NCBI GenBank assembly: GCA_030737835.1
Contig: CM060848.1
Location: forward strand, 15,898,760-15,962,759
From: Acorus gramineus
Lineage: Eukaryota > Streptophyta > Magnoliopsida > Acorales > Acoraceae
Reading direction: 5' to 3'
Length of the DNA: 64,000 nt
The position numbers and the translations under genes were made by a program. The notes below the pieces were generated by a model. It was given only the letters and a program-made list of their open reading frames with translations. It was not told where the DNA came from and made no database searches. Below are positions 23,152 to 34,800 of the stretch, in pieces (position 1 is the first letter of the stretch; each line of letters opens with the position of its first letter).

Positions 23152-26100
23152 TAACACTTTAAGGGGATGCTAGAATCAATTTTATTTTCAGTCTCATTTC
23201 TCACAGCTACAATATGCAATGAAGAGTGCGTGGATTGGGTCAATGTATTTTTCAATTAAAAACATATATCATTAACAATAATAAAAAATCCTCAAGACAA
23301 AGTGAACTTTAAATAGTAGTACTCACTATATATATATATTCAGATCCAAAGTTCAAACAAATCATTAGAGAGGCAAGCATTAAGCTTTATCGCATCAAAA
23401 TGATCTACTCATGACACACATCTAAGGGGACAAACAAAATCTACAACATATTTGATATGGATTTTTTAATACTTATCAATCAAATATCTGCCTTTTAAGA
23501 TTGGTACCATGTATGTGTGAGGGGGTGGATTAGGGAGAAAGTTCTTACCTATCAAGAAAAATGGTATTGATACAATCAATCTCAATCGTTGTTGCAACTA
23601 ATTTTCTTGCAGAACGTCTTTAATTGTACTAGATATGCATCAATTTATTTAAACATATGTTTTATTAAATAATTATATATCTTTAAAAATATTTAAGACA
23701 TGTTAAAAAAATGATAAAATTAAAGGATTGTTGATGAACATTTTTCAAAATATTATATTGAGAATAAAGTCGACATGAAAGTGGGTGAGGTATCAGGAGT
23801 CATTAATTGAACTTTTTAAAATTAAACCACACATTCTCTCTCTCACACACACATACAATTTTTTTTTTATAATTATTATTTGATATTTTTTTATGCCTTT
23901 CTAGGAAGTGGCCCTAGATGATGGTACATCTAATCAAATATATGTTTTAATAAAAAATATATAACGTTTTATTTTAAATTGAATAAATCTATTTTTAATA
24001 AATATAAAAAAAAGCTATATATCTTACTAATGAGATATGTATCTCGTTGAATGGCTAACAAGATATATAAGACTATATTTGAGGATGTAAAAAGAATTGT
24101 GTATAACAATGTGTAAACTTTTAGTAGACTGAATAAGCTTCGTATTACCTTGATATATATATATATATATATATAAACAGTGCAAATATTTTAGGGAAGT
24201 TTCTTCTCAAATTTAATTATGTATTTGTTTGCTAATTATATATTGAAATTTTTTTCTTGTTTGGTGATGGGACTGGCCATGGTGGGATCCTCTGTGTCAT
24301 TCAAGTGGTAGAAAATCACTGTTTGTGTCAATAAAAAAAAATGTCACTAGGTGACATAAATTTAATCAGTCAACTAATGTTGGATACACCATGAAAAAAA
24401 ATTTAAAGTCTCTCGTGGGTGGGTAACATAAATTAATTTTTTTTTATTTTTATTTTACGAAAATATAAAATGAAGTGAAATTTTTAAAATGATTTTGTTT
24501 GTGACGTACGATGATATTTTCTTATCAATTCATGTAAGGAGTAAGGAAATACTCTATTTAGTACATAAAGATGGCCGGTGGTGGTGTTATAGGTAGACAA
24601 ATTTTCCAAAAGTAGATGAACCTATGAGAACAAGTTCTTGAAATTCAAACTTTGCCACTAATACATATCTAAGTATAATTGACTGGTGTCGGCAATCAAA
24701 TATTTGCGATCTGCTTCAACCTTTCAAACAGTGAGACATTTCAGTCTGTGTGTATATATATATATTATTACTATTTTACCAATCTCTGGTGGTTACAACA
24801 TAACAGTCATTGAATGTCCTCATCAAGGGACCCTCATTGACATCTGAACTAAACAAACCTAGCTCACAACTGTTGATGTTGATCAATTTCACTAATAATA
24901 AAAGCCTGAAACCTTTTGTCACTCTCTTCATCTGTGGTGCAGCAATACTCTTTAATAAGCTCAGACGTATATATAGTAAAACCACCCATGCATGCAATAA
25001 TATTAGTTAGTCAGTCAGTTATGAAAACCAAATTTTGATCAGGCCTTGAAGTATCAGCCCTTCTTGATGGATGAGAGTGATCGAAGAATGGAAGTTAATT
25101 AAGGTACACGTACTGTTTGTTATATTTCAATCTCAGCTGCCATGAAAGAAGCTGTTCTTTTGTTTTGTTTCTATAGGCCAATGCTTCACCAAAACAGCAA
25201 GTGATAGCTAGGTCTTATGGAGAAATCCTGCTTATTTAGATTTTTGTTATACTTAGCTGGCTAGCTAGTAAAATATGATGATGTGGGTTTCATATATATA
25301 CACATTCTCTTGTTGTTTATTTGTGGTGCAGAGTGGCTTGATATAGGTTGAGATGGTATTTTATGTTACCTACAAAGGTGAAACACATCTTCATCAAAAG
25401 CTCAAGTGATCATTGATGGCCGTTTCGAGAGCTTGAGCTCCCTTGAAGTGGGAGATTTTTTTAGGGTTCTTCTGATAGTGGGAGTGTTTGATTGATGTTT
25501 TTTTTGGGTTGAATTAGGGTTTTGGAGAACCTATAATTGCAAGGTTCTTGAGTGAAGGAGATTTTGTATCACTGTGTATATAATGCAATTCCTTCAAGAT
25601 CATAGACGACCTTGCATTTAGTTTTGCATCAATATTTGATTATATATAACAATAAAAAAATAAATTAATTAATATTTTCTTTACCTAAAGTTGGGGCGTT
25701 GTGTCTAATGATATATTTCACTTAATCCACAAGTGATGATGTGTTTAACCTGCTCTTTAATATTTTCACTTTTTTTTTGTTATTATGAAATGTCTTACTA
25801 TACATTCTACCAGGAGATGGTCTAGAGTTTAGACCATTTAGAAATATACTTAGTGATCTAGCTCCAAACCAAAATAAATGTACGAGAAAAGAACTTAATT
25901 CTTGATTTGGTGACTTGTGATCCATAACAAGCATCGATCGTATACATCATATAGTATTTCATACTTTTCCATTGCCATATTGTTATAAAACAGAACTTAG
26001 TTAGATCATAGTATATGATAATATGGTTTGAAATGATTGAATTAACAGCCATGCATATTAATTAAACCTCTAGTTTGTCTATCTAAACTTTCCATGCAAA

Positions 26101-27811
26101 AACTGTAATGTCATGATAGCGTGCAATATAGCTTTGAATGGCTTTTGAAACTGTGATGTTTAGGTGCCTTAACTGACACCAAGAATTTCATATTAATTTG
26201 AAGTTTTTACTTCATAGAACAGTCATTGCATTGCCTTAATATCATAATGATCACATTTCCAATCATTAAAAATCACTGCCCATTAATTAATTCTCTCTCA
26301 GTAACAATGAAATCTAGCTTGTGTCCACTGCATGCTAACATTTGCTAGCTAGATGATGGTTTTTTTTTTGTTTCTCAATGATTAATCTCTAATCATTATT
26401 TTCTTTTATATAATGATATCCACCCTATACGTTCTTATGTAAAGATTCTAACATACAAAGGGGAAAATAAAATTTTAATTGAAAAGATAAAATAATAATA
26501 AAAAAAAAGTAGTCCTCTAACCACCACAGTTAGGCCTACCATACATGAAATATTTAAAAAATCTATAATGAATAAATAAAGTAGGTATGGAAACTCCTCC
26601 ACAAGCCAACCCACCAAGCTAAGGTATCTCTGTGTTATCTACCTTCAATTCAATTAATTCTATTGAGCTATATCTCCTTTAATTCATCTTTTCATATATT
26701 TATATTTATATATATATATGAGAATTTTATATTCCAACTAACTATACGGGACAATAATCTCATCATGAGCATGAATTATTCCAAGTATTATAATTAAAGT
26801 GGGTACAACATCCTGGATTGAACATCCTGTATTGGCAATGCTTGAATTTTTCAAAACATTAGGTGGAACATCACACTTTCTCTATATGAAAGCCCCCAAA
26901 ATTGATGACTGAACCAGAATCCTCTTCCATAAGATTATACCCACAATTATATTGGAATAGGGTCCCATTGAACCACTTCCACTTATATCCTTTTAAACAT
27001 AAAGGTGTCCTATACCAAGTGGGAAGAAAAAGCTTCTTAGGTGAATCGACTGCGTTGTCCATGCCAGCTAATTGTCCCTAGCTTTGTCATCTCTTGTTCT
27101 TGGGATATATTTATTATGTTTCTCATCATTTAAGTCATGGCTTGCATCATTGATCAACAATGGTTTTTGATGAACCTGAATGAATTTACATATGAATTCA
27201 GCATCATAGTCACAAAGTATCACAGTCCAAAAATTTATGTGGTTGGATACATCCCATACGTATTAGTGGAACAAACTTCTATTTATTAAACTGTGAATTT
27301 AGCATCTTTGGGATCCAGATATCGATTTAGTTTGAATGACTTATCAAGTTATATATATATTTTTTTTAAATGAATAATTATTGTCGTTACGTTGTCTTCT
27401 TCACATTAATGATCAAAATATAGATCTAGAAAATAGTTTAATCATTTTCATATTTTTTCAATATTGTGAATGTACACTTAATAGTGTCATATTGAGCATC
27501 ATCATTACCGGATATCTTTCATTCACGAACTTTGTGATCATGCTCAATATGTATACCTTTGCTTGAAATAATAGTGTCTAATGACCGCTTTCAATGAAAG
27601 GAATGGTTGTTAAGGGTCAAGAGATTTTGTGGAATTGGCCAAAATAAAATTGGACAATGTTAATAAACACTTCAAATTGGGAAGGATAGATGGAATGGTT
27701 GTTATTTTTAGTAGCTTCATTGATGAAACAGATAAGTGAAAGATTTTTGCCAAATGACAATAAGCATATATGATCCTTGAGAAATAATGCATGCGTGCAG
27801 TTCAATGCGTT
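23152..27811. other. Gene-poor AT-rich intergenic DNA
   Basis: No gene is supported. A copy of the AT-rich dispersed repeat lies about 23.9-24.1 kb, with a (TA) run at about 24153-24174. An open frame on the minus strand at 26871-27062 (63 residues, rich in W/Y/K) has reasonable composition but matches nothing I know. A 12-bp perfect inverted repeat occurs at 27488-27551. Confidence 0.45.
27488..27551. repeat. 12-bp perfect inverted repeat with 40-base loop
   Basis: CATATTGAGCAT (27488-27499) and ATGCTCAATATG (27540-27551) are exact reverse complements; the arms extend imperfectly by a few more bases (CATCA / TGATC). The size would fit a small-RNA-type foldback, but no known miRNA is present. 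Confidence 0.75.
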
Positions 27812-28766
27812 CAAAAACATGATAAAAAAAATTCTTTATCAAAATCAGAGCAATGTAAAGAACCTAGTAAGGCCACAGATTCAAACCAATATGAAAACAC
27901 AGCAAATATTCTGCAAATAAGAACAGAGGATTAGAAAAACATATCAGTTTTGGTGGAAGCGAGCAGAGACGCTCTGTCCTCGGTGAATAAGGCCCCCTCA
28001 CGCACAGGGATGAACGGCTTCTACCACTGAGAGATACGACCACCAGGGTTATGCCTCCTCGGGGTGCGAGCTACGAGGAGACCACAGTGAACAGCCGCGA
28101 TCCTTTCAGACGCTCAGATCAGATAATAAAGAAAGTGGAAAGAACAGACGCTCTCTGTAAAGGAAAAACCAAAAAACAGAAGAATAGCGGTTGTAGGTGG
28201 GCTCTGGACTTGTGATTTCGTTGATCTGAGAGAGACCAATTTGACACCTTTATATAGGCAGTCTAACAACGTTCGACCACTTAAATGCGCACATTAAAAT
28301 TGTAACCCGACCACTTAATTGCGCACATTAACGGGCAATTAATACACGCATCCGTTGAGAGATCTCGGCGCGGACGGTTTTGGAAATAATCATGGTGGGT
28401 AAGGGCCCAGAGTGGCCCGAGGAGAGGGATTTGCACCCCCCCTGCGCTCGTATGCGGGCACGCCCAAGTGTGGCCTCGTGTGCAGGCGCGACATGGGAGC
28501 GCGCACCCGGTTAACTAGTTTTTCCACCAGAAATCCAAACCCACGGGTTGATGGGTTGGGCCTCGTGTGCGCGCGCGTAGGGGTTTGGTTCAACAAGTCT
28601 CAACAATGGAATGGTTTGACTCTAGGTATAAGGTGATACAATGAAGTGGTTTTAACCGATGTGGGACTGAAAGTGTTGGGAAGAATAAAATAAATACTTA
28701 ATTTTTAGTCAACCAAAGAATGAGTCATTCAAAATGGGCCCAACACTAACAAAAACATGATAAAAA
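27812..28766 (-). mobile_element. Retroelement-like block flanked by a 17-bp direct repeat
   Basis: The same 17 bases, CAAAAACATGATAAAAA, occur at 27812-27828 and 28750-28766. The 921 bp between them is GC-rich compared with its flanks. Read on the minus strand it starts near TGTTGGGCCC, then has AGTCCCACATCGG (28652-28664), a TATATAAAGG box (complement of 28249-28258) and a leader-like stretch. This layout resembles a plant Copia-type LTR with its promoter. The 17-bp repeat is too long for an LTR target duplication, so it could instead mark a retroposed copy or be an older duplication. Class and exact ends are uncertain. Confidence 0.5.
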
Positions 28767-31550
28767 CTGGGGAAAAAAAATTATACATGGTTAAATGGGA
28801 TCTCAGAATTCCTCTAATTAATATATTTTTGTGACTATGTTATGTCACATGAAAATTATTACATTCCATTACTGCAAAAAATCCAAGATACCTTATATGA
28901 GAAGAGAAGGAACATACGATGATTGAGAGTAAAATAACTGACTCAGTCACAGATTTATACAATACTTACATGAAACTATATATGTATATATAAACTGTTA
29001 CATATTTCTTTATATGGATATGTAGAACAGAAAAATGTCTATGTATTATGTCACATATATTATGTAAAACTATATATGCATATAAAAAACTTATACTACA
29101 TGGTTGAATTGAATTTATGGAGAGATTCTCCATGGCTACGTCTATTATATAAAACAATGCATATATATATAAAAAGCTTATGGAAGTTCCTTGAACCACA
29201 GAATGAATTCTATCTTTGGTAGAGTTGGTTGAAGAGGCTTTTCAAGAAGATATGTCTCTTCTTTAGCTCTGGCAGAATTTTTTGAATACAACCAGTGATT
29301 AACCACTTAATAATTGAACCTAACTAAGGACAAGGTCCCCACATTTCCAATCGTGTGCCTTTGTCTCCTGTCAATCTCTTCCATGGCCAAAGGTTTAAGC
29401 TGGAATTATATGGTTAGACAATCAAGGACCTACAAAAGTGGCTGGCAATAATGCATGATCTTTATCTTAAATTTGGTGGTTGGTTATGGAAATCCAATAT
29501 TTACAATAAATTAATCACATATTAAAATTAGTGGGAAATCGAATGTTTTCATTTGATACATCAAAGAAACCAACATGAAATGATAGAAAAAAATCAATTC
29601 CATTCTACAATCTCTCTCAAACCTTGAACACCAATAATATTTAAATTATCCTAAGTGAATATTGAATCATGTCATATGTTAATGTTCATTTTATGACCAA
29701 AAACATAAAAAAATATCTACTTTATTTTCTTATTGTATCAAATAACATTAGTGAAAACGTGTGTGTGTGTGTATCATAATACCATAAGAATTTTTGTCCA
29801 TTATATTTCATTATGAAAATTTAATTTTGGTAACTTTAGTTCTAAAAGACAATTTTTTTGTATCATAAATCTAGTTATGATAGATTTTATAGAAATGAAG
29901 AATAAAAAAAAATATTGCGACTTTCTAGGAATGAAAGACTTCGAATTAACCGATTGTTTATTTGGGTGTTCTATTAGAAGAAGAAATAAAAAAATCTGAC
30001 CTTAAGTTTGTTTATACTTAACTCATATTTGGATCATAAATAAAGTACCCAACAGAGGCAATAGTGGAATAGTAGAAAAAAAAAATTATATAAATAATAT
30101 TTGATTATACATAATTAAACATACCAAACAGACTTAATAAAAAATTTGATACGTTTACCTGTTATTTTTCCAAATAGCTGCCCGTGTGAAATGTGAGGAT
30201 ACAAATAGATCACTCTTGCTGTCTGCGCTTATAAAGAGATGAAAAAAACATAAAATATACTTTTAGGAAAAAAATTGATATAACTCATTGAAAAGTTAAG
30301 CTAAATCGATTTTAGTCTTGTAAAATTAAAAAAATCGTCACATGTCCCTAAAAAATATATACGGTTAACGGATTTAATCACTAAGTTTAATTGTTCCAAT
30401 AAATACATTTAAATAAATCCATAAAAAATATAAAAAATCCGATTTAGTCCTTTTGATGATAAAAATGTTCATACCTTTTCTTGAAAATTCTCTTGCTATC
30501 CTATACTCATCAATGGTAAAAAAAAAAAAAAAAAGGAAAAATTGATATAACTCCTTGAAAACTTATAAAAATAAAAAAAAGTTCATGTAAAATCAGTAAG
30601 TTCTCTTAAAGTCAACTATAAATCTAGTTAGTATATGACAATAATTTATCAAGTAAATTTTAAAATGATAGTACAATAATTTATCATGTATGGTTAAAGT
30701 TAACAACATATCTGATTAGTTTCGGTTATGGTAGGGACTAAAATAAATATTGTCTAATAAGATAGAGATTTGATGGGATTTACCAATTTGATAAAGATTT
30801 TTCCTAATTTTCATGAGTTTTAAGTGAGCTATATCAATTTTTTAAAAATAAATGATGGACATTCTGAAAATTTTTAATGTATAATTAGGATAACCATATA
30901 CATATTTAGCTGAGGGTGATGATAAGGACCAAAATAATAATGTTATAATAATATAAAGATATATGATGATTTTTTACTGACTTTTATGGGAATTATATCG
31001 ATTTTTTTTTTTTTTTTCATGGTAAAAATATTATTACCTCTTTCAAAAATTAAATGAAATGGAATCACTGTTTCAAAATAAAGAAAATCTATGTGCATAA
31101 TTAATGAGAGATTTTTATGTCAGGATTTCTTTTAACATAACACAGCATACGTCCAAATCCTAAACTTCTCATAGCGGGCCCCACCCCGACCAGTGGTAAC
31201 TCCCCAGTCAACGCTACGTGTCAGTCAATGCGGGTCCCATATCACCCGCATTTCACGCATGTCCATGACATGCTTTTCACATCCATGCATCCAACGATCG
31301 CATACATGCATACAATATCCGAGTATTATTAAATAAAGTATTTTATAAGTCACTGTCTCACACACTACTGTCCTTTTTAACTTTCCATTTTTTATTTTTC
31401 CTATTTTGCCCCTGCCCAGTGCTCCTTTTTACCTCCCTTTGTCTTCTTCTCCACCTCTACATCTGTGTCGCAAAAAAAAACCTCCCTTTTTTGTTCTTCC
31501 ACCTCCAAAAACCCTAAAAAGATCTCCGCCGACCCTCCATTTTTTCTCTT
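28767..31550. other. AT-rich intergenic DNA with a self-complementary region, then MAP65 promoter
   Basis: Short TATATA-rich repeats occur at 28960-29200. Region 30260-31025 contains a repeated word in both orientations (see separate entry). From about 31150 the composition changes to a C-rich stretch, and the sequence leads into the MAP65 leader; TATTTTATAAG near 31340 is a possible TATA element. Confidence 0.45.
30260..31025. repeat. Foldback-type repeat region
   Basis: The word AATTGATATAACTC occurs at about 30273 and 30540. Its inverted form occurs as GAGCTATATCAATTTTTT at about 30826 and, more diverged, at about 30991. Two direct and two inverted copies in 760 bp suggest a foldback element or nested AT-rich MITEs. 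Ends and target duplication were not found. Confidence 0.5.
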
Positions 31551-31554
31551 TCAA

Positions 31555-31610
31555 TCAATCAATCAATCTCTCTCTCTCGCCCTCTCTCTCTCTCTCTTTA
31601 AAGCTTGAGT
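31555..31610 (+). promoter_or_regulatory. CT-rich leader of the MAP65 gene
   Basis: CAAT repeats followed by a (CT) run at about 31567-31598 lie some 300 bases before the ATG at 31888. Such pyrimidine runs are frequent near plant transcription starts, so this is probably 5' UTR or core promoter. Confidence 0.45.
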
Positions 31611-31699
31611 GATCTCTTAAAGCAGTAGGCTTTCTTGGTTTTTCGTTTCTGGGTTTGTGAAAACCCTAAAAAGCTAGCTTTTTTGGCTTTTCAGCTGCA

Positions 31700-31762
31700 A
31701 TGGGTGTCTGTATAAGATGCAGATCTGGAAGGGGTCGTCGATGGAGCTCGGTTTTTGAATAA
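31700..31762 (+). other. Upstream ORF of 20 codons in the probable MAP65 leader
   Basis: ATG at 31700 opens a 20-codon frame rich in Arg, Ser and Cys that ends with TAA at 31760-31762, 125 bases before the main ATG. If the transcript starts at the CT-rich region, this uORF lies inside the 5' UTR and could lower translation. There is no evidence that it is translated. Confidence 0.4.
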
Positions 31763-31887
31763 CTGGACTGTTTTTTTTTGCTCTCGTTCTCTTTCTTGCT
31801 CTCTTTGTGAGCTTGGAAAGGTGTTTTTGAGGGTTTTGGTAGAGAAGAGAAGAAAAGAAGGTGAGAGGAGAGTGAGAGACTGGGTTA

Positions 31888-34800
31888 ATGGGGACTCTTA
31901 ACGGTTTCCGTGCATTGGAGACCAGTTGTGGTGCGCTCCTCAGAGAATTACAGGTGTTTCTCTCTCCCTGACTAAATGTGTTTGTTCCCTTTTTTGGGTT
32001 TTCAAAAGAAGTCGATTTTCTTGAGTTTGAGAAAGAAAGTTGGAACTTTTGTGTGTTTTGTCAAGTTTTTTTTTTTTTTTAGTGTTTGGTTTCTTGAAAG
32101 TAATTTTGTGGTGTTTTGTGTTTGTTGGTTTTATTTTTTTATTTTCCTCTGTGTGATGGGATTTGATTTTTTTTCACAAGTTCTTTTTTTTCATTAATTT
32201 TTTTTTTTTTTTTTTTTTTGCTTTTGGGGTGAATTGGTCCACTTGAAAATGTGAAAAATTTGTGAAAGAATTGTATTGTATTTTTTTTTCTTCAAATATT
32301 TGTGATTCTTTTCTTTCCTGTTCACCAAACAAAATTTAACTTGTTCTGTTTTTTTTTTTCTGAGCAAAATTTCATATGGATCTTACGTCTCATATCTTAT
32401 ATTTTTACCATGATTAATATTTTTGTTCTAGCCTGAAAATCTTTGTTGTTGCTGCTTCAGCTTTGCCATGACATTTATGTCTCCAATAGGCGTTGAAGTA
32501 TACACATGGGATTGTCTTTTCTTTGGTTGTCTTATTTTTTTAATGATAGTTTGATTAATTGGTTGTAATAAATATGTGATTTGCTCTATTTCTGTGTTGG
32601 AAAACTGATGTCTGTTCTTCGAATATATTGTTGATTGTTTGCAAGAACAGCATGTGTGGACGGAGATTGGGGAGAGCGATGCAGACAGGGACAAGATGCT
32701 GATGGAACTTGAAAGGGAGTGCTTGCAGGTGTATCGTAGGAAGGTGGATGAAGCCTCCAACACAAAGGCTCGCCTTCACCAATCTGTCACTGCCAAGGAA
32801 GCTGAACTTGCCGTTCTTCGTGCTTCCCTTGGAGAACTCACCCCTCATTCCCCGGTAAATCTCTTTCTCCTTTGCTCTTCGTGTCTTAGATATGTATATA
32901 TGCACTAATGCTCAAGCACTTGTATGTGCCAGATAGGTTTTCTCAATTGAGTTCATGAGTATCTGATAAGTTATCATTGATCTGCCCAATTTCTCGATAT
33001 AATGACAGAACACATGTGCTTTGAATTGAAATATATTGTTTATGATTTTCAAAAAATATAGTGTACTTTTAAATTTTCTTTAAAAAATGAAGCTGGAACA
33101 CTTGGTTATTCATGTTTTTAGGAGCACAAGCACAACACCTATGAAAACATTAAAGTGAATTGAGGCAGGACATGAAACTGGAACATGTTATTTTGCCATA
33201 TTTGGAAGAAGGTTGGTTTAGATTACAAGCTTACAAGCTCAGCCACAGAAATGGATGACATTGTCAAAATCTGCATTAATCTGAAACCAGTGTTTGCAGA
33301 ATGTGAGTATCCTACTACGGTTGTGGATTGGTTTTGACATGCACGCTAAATTGCCTTAACTCTACTATTCACAAATTGAAAAAAGTAAATAATTCTGCTT
33401 TTAGTATGATAAACTGCAGATGCATAAGTACACAAAAATTATTTTGTATCTTATTGAGTACATGCATGATAGATTAATTTATATTAATCTCTAAACTATC
33501 CCTGAATTTGCATTTGAATAAACATTATATATATTTGTTTTTGTAGGGGGACAAAAGGCCGAAATCATTGAAGGAGCAACTGGCTTCTGTCACGCCACTT
33601 CTAGATGACCTAAGAGTAAAGAAGGAGGAACGCATAAAACAGTTTGCAGACGTAAAGTTGCAAATTGAGAAAATTAATGGGGAGATCTCAGGGTATAATC
33701 ATGTAGCTGATACAGATCCTAGTAATGTGGAGGAGCATGACCTGTCCTTAAGGAAACTCAATGAGTACCACACTCAACTTCGTGCATTACAAAAGGAGAA
33801 GGTATTCACATATTTGTTTTATCAACAACAGTCATTTTGATGACTTTTTGGATCACATGGTTATAGATATCTTATCAATTGCAAAACATTATGTCTCACC
33901 ATTAAATTTCTGTTCCCTCATTCATATGAAAAAGGGAAATTGAAAACTCTTAAGCATGGGAACATGTACTTCTTCAAAGCCAAAAGAATCTAAAATTCAT
34001 GTCCCAAATGAACCACCTCCAGCATATTCATGTCAAAATATCCTGCATTTCAGGGAAGTCATGATGGTTTTCATCATGCCAGAGATACCGATAAGCTCGT
34101 AGAAAAACACTATTGTTTAAAATGGAGAAAACAATTATGAGAAGACAGTGATTTCTCAAAAAAATAATTATGAAAGATATAATGTACACAACTTTACTGG
34201 AAAAAGGATTTCGGCAATTATGTAAAATTCCTTGCATATAATGCTTCATAGACATCAATGCTTGCAAGAAAACCATCATCCACATGCACAAAGTCTAATT
34301 GTCCCAATTGAAATTTAATTTAGAGTTTTTAATTTGTAAATTATTCTAATTCTGGGCAATTCTGCTTCCAGTCTGATCGCCTTCACAAGGTTCTAGAATA
34401 TGTCAATGAAGTGCATTCTTTATGTGGTGTGCTTGGTTTGGAATTTGGGAAGACAGTGAGTGAAGTTCATCCGAGCTTGCACGAAACAGGCATAGGACAA
34501 TCTACAAATATCAGCAATGATACACTGGAAGGTCTATCTCTTGCCGTAATGAAGTTAAAAGCCGAGAAAAGATGTCGGACACAAAAGGTATATTGCGGAA
34601 TTTTATGATTTTGCATGTGGTACCCAGTTATTTTATAAAGGATATTCACTACAATATATTATGTGGCTTGACAGAGTTTTGTCTTACATATTCAATTTAA
34701 ATTTGTCACAGGTGGATTTTTCTAACCCAGTAAAATGCAATTGATTTGTAGTTCCTTTGTTGTCTTATATATTTTGTCAAGGATAATTTTAGGGGCATAG

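Noticed and set aside
25425-25460. GAGCTCCCTTGAAG, resembling part of a miR159/319 precursor
   Set aside because: The mature miRNA sequence is absent and no long complementary arm lies nearby.
28390-28636. Overlapping frames on both strands at 28.4-28.6 kb
   Set aside because: They lie in the GC-rich part of the retroelement-like block and match nothing recognised.
28640-28670. Possible snRNA gene from the USE word TCCCACATCG on the minus strand
   Set aside because: The sequence downstream does not begin like U1-U6, and the block behaves like a retroelement; the word is also frequent in plant LTRs.
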